Positions 34,322-43,083 of a stretch of DNA of 64,000 bases are shown here, one piece after another. This DNA is from Paenibacillus ginsengarvi. GTDB lineage: Bacteria; Bacillota; Bacilli; Paenibacillales; NBRC-103111. Every line of letters begins with the position of its first letter. Position 1 is the first letter of the stretch. A model generated the notes under the pieces. It was given only the letters and a program-made list of their open reading frames with translations, had not been told where the DNA came from and made no database searches. The position numbers were made by a program, and so were the translations under genes. The stretch covers positions 1-64,000 of the forward strand of contig NZ_RBAH01000010.1 of assembly GCF_003626695.1 (NCBI RefSeq). Direction: 5' to 3'.

Positions 34322-35653
34322 TTATTTCTTGTTCTGGTTCAAATATTCCTCGATTTTTTTCTTCGATTCCTCTTCCGCCTGCCGCATGGCCGTATTGATA
34401 TCGACCGCGCCCTGCCAGATTTGTGTGCCGTATTTGGCATAAATATTGACAAGCTCGGCGTCGTACAGCGCCTTTGGCGGAATCGGGGCCGGGGCGTTTT
34501 GGAGAATCGCCTTGAAGTTTTTGGCCTTGAATTCGGATTCCTGACCGATTGCGTTTCGCACGGCGTCGCTTTTCAGCACCGGCATGATGCCTTTCTTGGC
34601 CAAGCTCGTTTGGAATTCGTCGCTCGTCATATACGCGAGCACTTCCATCGCCGCTTCCTTGTTTTTGGCGATGCTCGTAATGCCGAAGTTGATCGAATTG
34701 ATCTGCGAGCCGACGCCAGGCTTGTCGCTAAAGCTCGGCAGCGGCACCAGATCCCAGTCGACCTGCCTGAACTGGTCGCCCGAAATCGAGATGGCGCTTG
34801 AGATATACGCCATCATCGCGACATTTTTCTCTTTCAGGAACGTATTGCTGTCAGGGATCGTCTTGAGCGAGCCGGGCGACGACTGCGGATCGAGGAAGAA
34901 CGTTTGGAAAAATTGCTTCCACAGATCGTTTTTGTTGATCGTCGGCGAGTTGCTGGCCAGATCGGCGTTCGGAATCGACAGCGGATTCATCCGCGTCACG
35001 AGCTGCGGGTTCATGCCGAAGCCGTAATATTGCACGCCACCGTCTTCGCGGGTCAGCTTTTTCGCCGTCTCGGACATTTGGTTCCAGGTCATATTGCTGG
35101 TCGGGTAAGCTACGCCGAACTTATCGAAGATCGACTTGTTGTAATATAACACGAGGTTGTTGCCGTATACGGGCAAGCTGTACATTTTGCCGCCGGACAG
35201 CTGTTTGATCGCATCGATCGTCGTCGATTCGAAACGGCTCACATCGACCTTCTGCGCCTTCATCAGATCGGTCATATCATAGAGCAGCCCGAGCGGGGTC
35301 AAAAAGTTCTCATAAAAGCCGACCGCGTGATACGTAATGTCGAAGCGGGTTCCCGACGTGACCAGATCCTGAAGCGTCATGCCCTTCTGGTTGAAAATGT
35401 ACTTGATCGTGTAGTCCGGGAACTTCTTGCGGATCATGTCCCCGAAGCGGAAATTAAAGCTTTCCTCGGAATCGCCGTTGATCGCGTAAAATACGAGCTC
35501 TACCGGCTCCTTCGGTGCTGCTGGAGGCTTCGCTTGCCCCGGCTGGCCTGCGCTCTCTGTAGTTTCGGAGCCTTTGGAACAGGCCGCAAGCGATGCGGCC
35601 GTGAGGCAAAGGGCAAGCGTAAGCGATCCTGCCTTGATTATTGTTTTGCGCAT
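34322..35653 (-). CDS. Extracellular solute-binding protein, family 1 (lipoprotein)
   Basis: A 443-residue lipoprotein with GGGGTG ahead of the start and lipobox SLAAC (Cys25). The core motif is YYNKSIFDKFGVAYP followed by NMTW, and the tail is DINTAMRQAEEESKKKIEE, as in the other three. It follows the FAD oxidoreductase gene by 34 bp and is probably co-transcribed with it. No permease is nearby. It is somewhat more divergent in the core (TSN for the usual KEG/KNG), perhaps a different ligand. Confidence 0.92.
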   Translation of the reverse strand: MRKTIIKAGSLTLALCLTAASLAACSKGSETTESAGQPGQAKPPAAPKEPVELVFYAINGDSEESFNFRFGDMIRKKFPDYTIKYIFNQKGMTLQDLVTSGTRFDITYHAVGFYENFLTPLGLLYDMTDLMKAQKVDVSRFESTTIDAIKQLSGGKMYSLPVYGNNLVLYYNKSIFDKFGVAYPTSNMTWNQMSETAKKLTREDGGVQYYGFGMNPQLVTRMNPLSIPNADLASNSPTINKNDLWKQFFQTFFLDPQSSPGSLKTIPDSNTFLKEKNVAMMAYISSAISISGDQFRQVDWDLVPLPSFSDKPGVGSQINSINFGITSIAKNKEAAMEVLAYMTSDEFQTSLAKKGIMPVLKSDAVRNAIGQESEFKAKNFKAILQNAPAPIPPKALYDAELVNIYAKYGTQIWQGAVDINTAMRQAEEESKKKIEEYLNQNKK

Positions 35654-35687
35654 ATAGACACCCCTAATCGTTAATAGTATCGCCTCG

Positions 35688-37235
35688 TCAAACCGTCAAA
35701 GCTTGACCGTCCTGCAATAGCCGCTGCCGCAATACGGCGTAATCGACATCCTGCACCGCGCGCCCTTCCGCCAGCGCGATCGCGGCAGCCGTGGCGGCGG
35801 ATTGACCGAGCACCATAAACACCGGCTCCATCCGGATCGAGCCGTAGGCGATATGCGACGAGGACAAGCATACGGGGACCAGCAGGTTCGTGCATTCGTC
35901 CCCCTTCGGTACGATCGCCCGATACGAGACCGGATACGGACCCGGTACCCCGATCTCCACATCGCCCTCGTTCACACAGCGGCCGTCCATGACAAGCCTG
36001 CGGCAGTTATGCGAATCCATCCCGTACGAAGCGAGCCCGATCGAATCATCCGCGACGTGATAGCCGAGACAGTGGTTCTGATTCATCACCACGTCGCCGA
36101 TCATCCGTCTCCCTTCCCGCACGTACAAGTAATGCGGCCAGTTTGCCGTGCTCGTGAATTCATCCGCCGGCAGCCCCCACTTGCGAGCCTCGTCGCGAAT
36201 ATGACGGGGAACGCTTTCATCGTTCGCTAAAAAATACAGCAGCCCAAGATTGTGGTGGACATGCTCCTGGAAGATGCGTTCGCGCGTCGAATAGTCGCCT
36301 TCCGGCCATTCGTGGTTCATGCCGATATGGTCGGTGCTGACCCCGCCGAAGTTGTTTAGGTCCGTCTTCGCATTCGGCATCGGCTTGTGCAGCGTCAGGG
36401 CGTCCCAGACGCCGGCGCGCAAATAACGCGACAAAAGCGTGAATTTGGCCGGATCGTAGTTGGGCGGCGCGGGAAATGCGACCTTGTTGTCTTCGCGGTC
36501 GGTCAGGCAGATGCGGAAATTGTACGCCTGAATGGACCGGTCTCCCTGTCCCTGCACGCCCGGCGCTTCGGCCGAAATCCCGTGCAGCAGTCCGCTGTCG
36601 GGCTTCCCTTCCAAGACGAACGGATCAACCCAAGCCCGGAACGTATGGTGCGGCGAACCGAACTGGATGCCGTTCCACGTTTCCCGGTAAACGGTGTTCG
36701 CTTCGCGGCCGACATGGTACGAGACGCCTGCGCGAGCGAACAAATCCCCTTCGTAGGTAGCGTCGATAAAAGCTCCGGCGCGGAACACGTTGCCGTTTTC
36801 CATCGTAATCTGCTCGATCCGTCCGTCCCGCTTCTCCACCTGCGCGAGATGCTGCCCGAAGTAAACCGGAACGCCCGCCTTCTCCATCCACCCGTTAAAA
36901 ATCGCTTCCGCCACATGCGGCTCCATGAACCAGGCGGTCCCGTCTTCCTCGTCGGTTCCGTAATGGCGTCCGAGCTCCTGGTAAAACTCGCGGGCGATGC
37001 CCCCGATCGAATATTTGCGGCCGAAATCGGTCCGGCCGAGTCCGCTTGCCGTCAGTCCGCCCAGATGGCGGCCGAATTCGGCGATTACGACGGAAAGTCC
37101 CATGCGGCTCGCTTGTACGGCGGCGGCAATGCCTGCCGGCGTCCCGCCGTATATACACAAATCTGCGCTCACCAGCTCAGGCCGCTCCAGCTTCTCAGCC
37201 GGCGTGTAATAACGCAAATTGGTAAAATCGGTCAA
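35688..37235 (-). CDS. FAD-dependent oxidoreductase (FAD_oxidored family)
   Basis: A 515-residue flavoprotein. The TTG start at 37235 has AGGGGGG 7 nt upstream. The dinucleotide-binding fold is at residues 25-50 (LCIYGGTPAGIAAAVQASRM, then VVIAE), followed by HLGGLTASGLGRTDFG, typical of this family. A late segment near residue 480 (VLGQSAATAAAIALAEGRAV) is also characteristic. Members are often found in polysaccharide-utilisation loci and are proposed to oxidise sugars or sugar acids; no substrate is proven for this group to my knowledge. It leads the transcription unit with the binding protein at 34322. The upstream region has a TGTAAAATTGTACA dyad. Confidence 0.85.
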   Translation of the reverse strand: MTDFTNLRYYTPAEKLERPELVSADLCIYGGTPAGIAAAVQASRMGLSVVIAEFGRHLGGLTASGLGRTDFGRKYSIGGIAREFYQELGRHYGTDEEDGTAWFMEPHVAEAIFNGWMEKAGVPVYFGQHLAQVEKRDGRIEQITMENGNVFRAGAFIDATYEGDLFARAGVSYHVGREANTVYRETWNGIQFGSPHHTFRAWVDPFVLEGKPDSGLLHGISAEAPGVQGQGDRSIQAYNFRICLTDREDNKVAFPAPPNYDPAKFTLLSRYLRAGVWDALTLHKPMPNAKTDLNNFGGVSTDHIGMNHEWPEGDYSTRERIFQEHVHHNLGLLYFLANDESVPRHIRDEARKWGLPADEFTSTANWPHYLYVREGRRMIGDVVMNQNHCLGYHVADDSIGLASYGMDSHNCRRLVMDGRCVNEGDVEIGVPGPYPVSYRAIVPKGDECTNLLVPVCLSSSHIAYGSIRMEPVFMVLGQSAATAAAIALAEGRAVQDVDYAVLRQRLLQDGQALTV

Positions 37236-37420
37236 CGTAAGTCCCCCCTGATAGTCAGTATCGATTAGATGAAGATGCCGTTTCCTTACTCCATCAGCTT
37301 AACGGAACGTTCCGCCCGGCGAACATGCACAATCTGAATTCGTTTTGTACAATTTTACACGCCGCTTCGTTGACACGGAACAACCCGTTCCCTGGGCGCT
37401 CTTGTAAACTCAATTGCTCA

Positions 37421-37451
37421 TTGCGCATAGGGCGCGGAGTTCTCTATAATC
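37421..37451 (+). promoter_or_regulatory. Probable sigma-A promoter for the receiver/sensor-kinase genes
   Basis: A perfect TATAAT (about 37445-37451) is preceded 18-19 bp upstream by TTGCGC. The leader would be only about 20 nt to the RBS AGAGG. Confidence 0.5.
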
Positions 37452-37474
37452 GTAAATGACAAGAGGTGATCGTT

Positions 37475-37891
37475 ATGGTTCGCGCCATCTTGATCGACGA
37501 TGAAGAGAACGCGCTGGACTTACTGGATATTTTGCTGCGCCAGATCGGAGGCGTCGATGTGGTCGGTCGGTATACGGACCCCTGCCGGGCGCTGGAAGAC
37601 GCCTGCGGCCTGCAGCCGGACGCCGTTTTCCTAGATATCCACATGCCGGGCATGCTCGGTACGGACACCGCCAGATGCTTCAGCTCGGCCCTGCCCCGCG
37701 CTCACATTGTGTTTACGACGGCTTTTGCCAAATACGCCGTGGAAGCGTTCGACATCAAGTCGATCGACTATTTGGTAAAGCCGATTACAGCCGAGCGGCT
37801 GCGGCTTACGGTTGCCCGGCTGGTCGCGGCGGACAAGCGTTACTTACCGGGAGCCTGCTCGCAGCCTGAGCATGGCGGACAAGCGCGATGA
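37475..37891 (+). CDS. Receiver-only response regulator (LytR/AlgR-type receiver without output domain)
   Basis: A 138-residue protein consisting of one receiver domain. The start at 37475 follows AGAGG by 8 nt. Acidic pocket residues are in LIDDEENAL, the phospho-Asp in FLDIHMPG (about 53), the switch Thr in VFTTAF and Lys in YLVKPI. The AVEAFDIKSIDYLVKP stretch is characteristic of LytTR-class regulators, but the protein stops right after the receiver, where a LytTR DNA-binding domain would normally begin. It precedes the hybrid kinase by 98 bp, so it may be a phosphate sink, an adaptor or the partner of one of the two kinase modules. Confidence 0.85.
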   Translation: MVRAILIDDEENALDLLDILLRQIGGVDVVGRYTDPCRALEDACGLQPDAVFLDIHMPGMLGTDTARCFSSALPRAHIVFTTAFAKYAVEAFDIKSIDYLVKPITAERLRLTVARLVAADKRYLPGACSQPEHGGQAR

Positions 37892-37989
37892 GAGTGAAAC
37901 ACTTGCAACCGCCGGGGCTCCCGTCCGAACATACAAAACGAAACGGCCGTTCAGCCGGCAGGCCAGCCAAACATAGATGAGGGAGACCG

Positions 37990-40900
37990 ATGAAGAAAAA
38001 AATTGCGGCGGCGCTCGTGACGCTTGCCATTATGGTTGCAACGTACGGACTATTTTTCCTGTACGTGTCCGCGAACACGGAACGGTCCCCGGAAGCGTCG
38101 GGCGGCCTGCTCGATTTGACGCAGTGGAGCTTTGACCGCAAAGGCGTCGTCGCCCTGGACGGGGAGTGGGATTTTTATCCGAACCGGCTTGTTTCCGGGT
38201 ATGACGTTTCCGCCTTTGCTCCGCCTGCCGACCAAACGATCAAGGTCCCCGGGTCCTGGTCCGATCAGATGGATATATACGGGATGGGCTCCTACCGCCT
38301 GCGCCTGAAGGTGGACGACGACGCACCTATCTTCGGACTCAAAACGTCGACGATACAAATCGCCAACCGGATTTTCGTGAACGGGGAAGAGATCGGGGCG
38401 AGCGGCAGCCCCGCTGCGGACAAGTCGCAGTACACGGCGAAAAACGCGGCGTATGTCAGTTATTTTCGGCTGGAGCCGGGCTGGAACGACATTATCGTGC
38501 ACGTCGCCAACTACGAATTAAAAGCGGGAAGCGGCATCACCGAATCGATCTTTCTCGGGCATGCCGATCAAATCTCCGCTCTCCGCGAGAAGGCGCTTGC
38601 ACACGACTGGATTACGGTCTCGATCTTTCTTATTATCGGTCTTTACTTTATCGGCTTCTTCGCACTGCGCAAAAACGACTATTCCCTGCTTGCCTTCGGT
38701 TTGCTGTGCGTGCTCATTGCGGTCTTTTCCAGCACGCGGGGCGAACGGATTTTGTTCTCCTTATTCGGCCCGGTCCCGTTCTGGCTTTTTCTTCGTATCC
38801 AGATTTTCTCTGCGCAGAGCATCGGCCTCGGTTTTTTGCTGTACGTGTATACGGCGTTTCGCCCTTACTGCTCCAAACGGCTGATCCGGTTTGGCGTTGT
38901 TCTCGGCGTCATTCTGATCGTCCTGTCGCTCGGGTTCGTCGTCGAGTTGAATAACGGGCTGTACCGCCAGTTGACCACGGTTTATGCGACGCTCCCCCTT
39001 TTATACGCGACCTATATTTTTGTGCTGGCGTCGTTTCATAAGGTTGAAGGAAGCCTTTATCTGGTCATCGGGGCGATCGCCCTGCACGTCCATTCGCTCG
39101 TGCAAAACATGAATGTGTATTTTGCGGTGCCGATCTACATGTCCGCTCCACTCGAGTCGTTCCTCTTCCTGCTGATGCTCTCTCTGCTCATGTCGCTCCG
39201 GTTCTCGAACGCCTTCCGCAAAGTTGAAGAGCTTTCCGTGCAGCTGCTGAAGGCGGATAAGCTGAAGGATGAGTTTCTCGCCCGAACGTCCCACGAATTC
39301 AAGACGCCGCTGCACGGCGTTATGAACATTTCCAAGGCGATGCTGGCCGATCCGGTTCACCGGCTGGACGCGCAGCAGGAAGAGCGGCTGCGGCTGATTA
39401 CGAACATTACGGAAAGGCTGTCCCAGCTCGTCTACGATATTTTGGACTTGTCCAAGCTGAAGCAGGGCGAGCTCGTGATCCATCCCGTGCCGGTAGATAC
39501 CCGCTCTGTCGTCGACGTGCAGATGAGGATGTACGCCTATTTGTCCGCCGACCGGAGCATCGGTATCGAGAACCTCGTTCCCGAGCAGCTCCCTTACGCC
39601 CTTGCCGATGAAAGCCGTCTCAGCCAGATTATAGGCAATTTGCTGGACAACGCGGTCAAGTACACGAGGCAGGGGAATGTTACGGTGACGGCGGCCGAAC
39701 GGGGCGGGACGATCGAGGTGACCGTACGGGATACGGGTCAGGGCATGGATGAGCTGCAACTCCCGCATATCTTCGAGCCGTTCCGAACGTTCGAAACGAA
39801 TACGGGGCAGCATGGCTTCGGTCTCGGCTTGCCTATCGTCAAGCAGCTCGTCGAGCTTCAGAACGGCACCATCTCGGTCCAATCGACTCCCGGCGCGGGC
39901 ACCTCGTTTACCTTCACGCTCCCGGCCGCCGAACGGGGCAGCAAGCGGGCCCTGACGGACGATCGCGGAAGCCGTTTGCCGGTCAAGACGGCGGAATACA
40001 CCTTTCCGACACCGTACTATTCGGAGCGGAAGGGCAACTATACGGTGCTGATCGCCGACGATCAGTTTTCCAATCTGAAGGTGCTGATCGACGCGCTGCA
40101 GCCGCTCGATTGCAGCGTCATCGCCGTCAAAAACGGCTACGAAGCGATCGAGCAGATCGAGCAGCCGAACACGATCCGTCTGGCGATTCTCGATCTGATG
40201 ATGCCGGGCCTGTCCGGGTATGAGGTATGCCAGCGCATCCGCCGCAAATATTCGATGCTCGAGCTTCCCGTTCTGATGGTGACCGCGGCGATTCAGCCGC
40301 AGGACAAGGTTGCCGCCTTCGAGGCGGGGGCAAACGACTTTTTGCCGAAGCCGTTCGATCTGTCGGAGCTGCGGGCGCGGGTAAGCAGTTTGCTTACGCT
40401 GAAGGAGCTGCTCGGCAAAGCGGTCGATCTCGAGGTTGCGTTTCTGCAATCGCAGATCAAGCCTCATTTTTTATATAACGTCCTTAACAGTATCGTCGCC
40501 TTGAGCCACACGAATATGGAACGGTCGAGAACGCTGACTACCGATCTGGCAAGCTACTTGCGCGGCAGCTTCCGCTTCAGCAATCTGGACATATCCGTCC
40601 TGTTCCGGGAAGAGCTTCACTTGATCGAGACATATCTCCATATCGAACAGGCACGGTTTAAAGACCGCATCCGGTTCGAATCCGATATAGCGCCCGATAT
40701 GCTGGACGCCGCGATCCCTCCGCTGCTGCTTCAGCCGCTAATCGAAAATGCGGTCCGCCACGGCATCGGCCAAAAACCAGAGGGCGGGACGGTCAAACTG
40801 TCGGCGTATACCGCCGAGGGACATCACCTCTTTAGGATCGAGGACGATGGAGTCGGCATGGATCGCGAACAGCTCGGCAGACTGTTCGACTACGAGTCGC

Positions 40901-41028
40901 AGGAGCAGAATGGCGTTGGCCTACTCAACATCAACAAGCGGCTGAAATACAAGTACGGAACGAAGCTGGAGCTGGAAAGCGCGCCCGGCCGCGGTACGAA
41001 AGTGACCGTGCGGATTCCCGCCGAGTAG
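37990..41028 (+). CDS. Hybrid sensor kinase with 7TM-DISM sensor, HisKA kinase, receiver and LytS-like second kinase
   Basis: A 1012-residue membrane sensor behind GAGGGAG. In order: membrane anchor (about 6-28); extracellular jelly-roll/galactose-binding-like sensor (about 40-195); 7TM-DISM-type membrane domain (about 205-403); HisKA with phospho-His435 in SHEFKTPLHG and HATPase (NLLDNAVKYT, then DTGQGM, FGLGLPIVKQ; to about 645); receiver with Asp735 in AILDLMMPG and Lys in FLPKPFD (about 685-800); and a LytS-type kinase with His826 in SQIKPHFLYN and its own ATPase (PLIENAVRHG, DDGVGM; to 1012). Both kinases look complete. The sensor may bind a carbohydrate. It probably signals to the receiver protein upstream and to an unlinked DNA-binding regulator. 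Confidence 0.92.
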   Translation: MKKKIAAALVTLAIMVATYGLFFLYVSANTERSPEASGGLLDLTQWSFDRKGVVALDGEWDFYPNRLVSGYDVSAFAPPADQTIKVPGSWSDQMDIYGMGSYRLRLKVDDDAPIFGLKTSTIQIANRIFVNGEEIGASGSPAADKSQYTAKNAAYVSYFRLEPGWNDIIVHVANYELKAGSGITESIFLGHADQISALREKALAHDWITVSIFLIIGLYFIGFFALRKNDYSLLAFGLLCVLIAVFSSTRGERILFSLFGPVPFWLFLRIQIFSAQSIGLGFLLYVYTAFRPYCSKRLIRFGVVLGVILIVLSLGFVVELNNGLYRQLTTVYATLPLLYATYIFVLASFHKVEGSLYLVIGAIALHVHSLVQNMNVYFAVPIYMSAPLESFLFLLMLSLLMSLRFSNAFRKVEELSVQLLKADKLKDEFLARTSHEFKTPLHGVMNISKAMLADPVHRLDAQQEERLRLITNITERLSQLVYDILDLSKLKQGELVIHPVPVDTRSVVDVQMRMYAYLSADRSIGIENLVPEQLPYALADESRLSQIIGNLLDNAVKYTRQGNVTVTAAERGGTIEVTVRDTGQGMDELQLPHIFEPFRTFETNTGQHGFGLGLPIVKQLVELQNGTISVQSTPGAGTSFTFTLPAAERGSKRALTDDRGSRLPVKTAEYTFPTPYYSERKGNYTVLIADDQFSNLKVLIDALQPLDCSVIAVKNGYEAIEQIEQPNTIRLAILDLMMPGLSGYEVCQRIRRKYSMLELPVLMVTAAIQPQDKVAAFEAGANDFLPKPFDLSELRARVSSLLTLKELLGKAVDLEVAFLQSQIKPHFLYNVLNSIVALSHTNMERSRTLTTDLASYLRGSFRFSNLDISVLFREELHLIETYLHIEQARFKDRIRFESDIAPDMLDAAIPPLLLQPLIENAVRHGIGQKPEGGTVKLSAYTAEGHHLFRIEDDGVGMDREQLGRLFDYESQEQNGVGLLNINKRLKYKYGTKLELESAPGRGTKVTVRIPAE

Positions 41029-41153
41029 GGCCGAAGCGGGACAAGCTGAGGGCTTCGGCAGGCAGTTGGTGCCTGCTTGGAAACATTCCTTGAAATACCG
41101 TTACTATGAAACAGATAGTCGATACAATTAATTCCAAGGGGGATAGATACTGG

Positions 41154-42272
41154 ATGAAGATGAAACCTATCAAACTGGGGATGATCGGAAGCGGACATGT
41201 GAGCAGCCGCTACTTCGAGCAGGTAGCCAAACTGGAGAATGTCGAATTTGTCGCTACCTGCGCGAGACATCTGGAGCATGCGGAGCAAAAGGCGGCTGCC
41301 TACGGCGTGCCCCGGTGGTATGACGATTATCACGTCATGCTGGAGAAGGAAGAACTGGATGCCGTTGTCGTCACGACGCCTCATTCCGCGCACGCGGAGC
41401 CGGTGATGGCGGCGCTCGAGCATGGGCTTCACGTCATGAACGAAAAACCGATGGCTACCTCGTTCGACGATTGCAAACGGATGGTCACGCTGGCGGAACA
41501 GAAAGGCGCGATCTTCATGAGCCTGCCTTTCGACCTTCATCCCATCCTCCTCGCCGCAGCCGAATATGTGAATGAACAATATATCGGCAAAATTACGGGA
41601 GCCGAGGCGCAGCTTTCGCTACCCGGACCGTGGCGGGACAACTGGTACTACAACAAAACGGTCGCTCATGGCGGAGCCGTGCTCGATTGTCTCGTCTACC
41701 CGGTCAGCCGGCTCGTTGCGCTGCTCGGTCCAGCCGTCAGCGTTATGGCCGAAGTCGGCACGCTTATTCCGAAACGGATCGTCGGCGACGGCAAAAAAGT
41801 GAACAGCGACGTAGACGACAACGTGACCGTCATCGTCCGGTTCGCAGGCGGACAACATGCTGTCATCCGCACGCTCTGGGGCATGTCGTTCAAGCAAAAC
41901 CATACGTTGATCTATGGCCGCAGCGGTACGATCGCGCTGAACGACAGCGGGTATCCGTTAGTGATCCATTCCCCGAAGCAAGCTTTGCCGGATGCCGAAC
42001 CGGTGAGCTGGCGCGGTCTCCCCGACTGCTATGTACCGAGGCAGGCCATCGCTTCGTTCCAAGCAAAGGACGCAATGACCTACTTCACAGACTGTATCCG
42101 CAGCGGCAAACAGCCCGTTCAATCCGGCAGACAGCAGCTGCACGTTCACGAAATCATGTTCGGCGCATACCGCTCGGCCGAGTCGGGCAGACGCTACGAC
42201 CTGTCAACGACGTTTACGCCGTGGGATAAGCTGGACGCTGCCATTTTCGATACGCGCAGCGACTATATTTGA
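41154..42272 (+). CDS. Gfo/Idh/MocA-family NAD(P)-dependent oxidoreductase
   Basis: A 372-residue dehydrogenase. The start at 41154 has AAGGGGG 12 nt upstream; 41160 and 41106 are alternatives. The Rossmann motif is LGMIGSGHVSSRYFEQVAKL-like (about 8-27), and the Lys motif at the active site is NEKPMATSFDD (about 97), the usual EKP signature of the family. A C-terminal alpha/beta domain follows (MSFKQNHTLIYGRSGTIAL). Members oxidise or reduce sugars, inositols and related polyols. It stands alone between the sensor kinase and a terminator; its location next to the sugar-sensing kinase makes a carbohydrate substrate likely. Confidence 0.88.
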   Translation: MKMKPIKLGMIGSGHVSSRYFEQVAKLENVEFVATCARHLEHAEQKAAAYGVPRWYDDYHVMLEKEELDAVVVTTPHSAHAEPVMAALEHGLHVMNEKPMATSFDDCKRMVTLAEQKGAIFMSLPFDLHPILLAAAEYVNEQYIGKITGAEAQLSLPGPWRDNWYYNKTVAHGGAVLDCLVYPVSRLVALLGPAVSVMAEVGTLIPKRIVGDGKKVNSDVDDNVTVIVRFAGGQHAVIRTLWGMSFKQNHTLIYGRSGTIALNDSGYPLVIHSPKQALPDAEPVSWRGLPDCYVPRQAIASFQAKDAMTYFTDCIRSGKQPVQSGRQQLHVHEIMFGAYRSAESGRRYDLSTTFTPWDKLDAAIFDTRSDYI

Positions 42273-42282
42273 TCGACTGGTC

Positions 42283-42325
42283 GAAGAACACTTCCGGTAC
42301 GCCAGTGTTCTTCAGTCATTTTTTA
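42283..42325 (+). terminator. Rho-independent terminator after the Gfo/Idh/MocA gene
   Basis: GAAGAACACT pairs with AGTGTTCTTC around an 11-nt loop and is followed by CATTTTTT. The T-run overlaps the end of the convergent VOC gene (stop at 42316). Confidence 0.8.
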
Positions 42326-42696
42326 TATTCCAGAACGAGGAGCGTATTGCCACTCGGATCTTTGAACTTGAGTCCTTTGGCAAACCCTTCGTCCGTAAAC
42401 TTAACAATCTCCGTACCGGTTCTCTTCAGATCCTCGTGGAGCCTGTCGATATGCTCGGTCACCATGACGAAAGCCGGCATCGGCTCTCCGTCTATGTGAA
42501 AATTGATGTTCGTCTCTTCGTCAGTCTGCCATAAATTCACGTAGCTATTCTGATTTAATTCGAGAAAAGCAAGCCGTTCGTCCCCGCGTCCCTTTAACCG
42601 CCACCCCAGGTTGGCTTCATACCATGCTATGGATTGCTCCAGGTTGCCAACGGGGATCTGCACATTCTCAATGTACTTGACTCTTTGGTATTCCAC
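42316..42696 (-). CDS. VOC-family glyoxalase-like protein
   Basis: A 126-residue single glyoxalase-fold domain (IENVQIPVGNLEQSIAWYEA start, GLKFKDPSGNTLLVLEY end). GGGGGAG lies upstream. Glyoxalase/bleomycin-resistance metal-ligand positions are partly replaced, so enzymatic activity is uncertain. It is the last gene of the sigma-factor operon (18 bp after the second VOC gene). Confidence 0.85.
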   Translation of the reverse strand: MEYQRVKYIENVQIPVGNLEQSIAWYEANLGWRLKGRGDERLAFLELNQNSYVNLWQTDEETNINFHIDGEPMPAFVMVTEHIDRLHEDLKRTGTEIVKFTDEGFAKGLKFKDPSGNTLLVLEYKK

Positions 42697-42714
42697 AGGC
42701 AGTCTCCCCCTCGG

Positions 42715-43083
42715 CTATTTATATTGAATAAGGGATAAAATATTTCCTTCAGGGTCCGCAATGTCGAACTGCCGCTGCCCGTTGCCATGAGTGACGATTT
42801 CGCTTACCGCGACACCCGCGTCGCTCATAATTTCATAAGCTGCGTCGATATTTTTGGCGAGAATCGCAAAATTGCACTCTTTCGGCTTGGACGAGCTCCG
42901 GTCATTCTGTACGAGGAGAATCCCTGTCCCCTGCATGTCGAAGAAGCCGATACATTTGCCGTTCCCCCATGCTAGCGGCAGTCCGAGAAAATCTTTGTAG
43001 AAAGGCTCCACCTTCGGATAGTCTCTCACCTCGATGCATATTTCGGCGATTCGGTTTTCAATTACAGATTGAACGGTCTGCAT
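42715..43083 (-). CDS. VOC-family glyoxalase-like protein
   Basis: A 122-residue VOC domain. The start at 43083 is supported by GGAGGAGG 6 nt upstream and overlaps the preceding gene's end by 26 bp, implying coupling. Family pieces are IAEICIEVRDYPKVEPFYKD and FDIADPEGNILSLIQYK. It is a distant paralogue of the next gene in the operon; the pair may dimerise. Confidence 0.85.
   Translation of the reverse strand: MQTVQSVIENRIAEICIEVRDYPKVEPFYKDFLGLPLAWGNGKCIGFFDMQGTGILLVQNDRSSSKPKECNFAILAKNIDAAYEIMSDAGVAVSEIVTHGNGQRQFDIADPEGNILSLIQYK

Noticed and set aside
39001..40467. Long minus-strand open frame opposite the sensor kinase (488 codons)
   Set aside because: It lies wholly inside a gene with clear domains on the other strand, is rich in Arg/Leu/Gln typical of antisense frames in GC-rich DNA, and has no recognisable motif.
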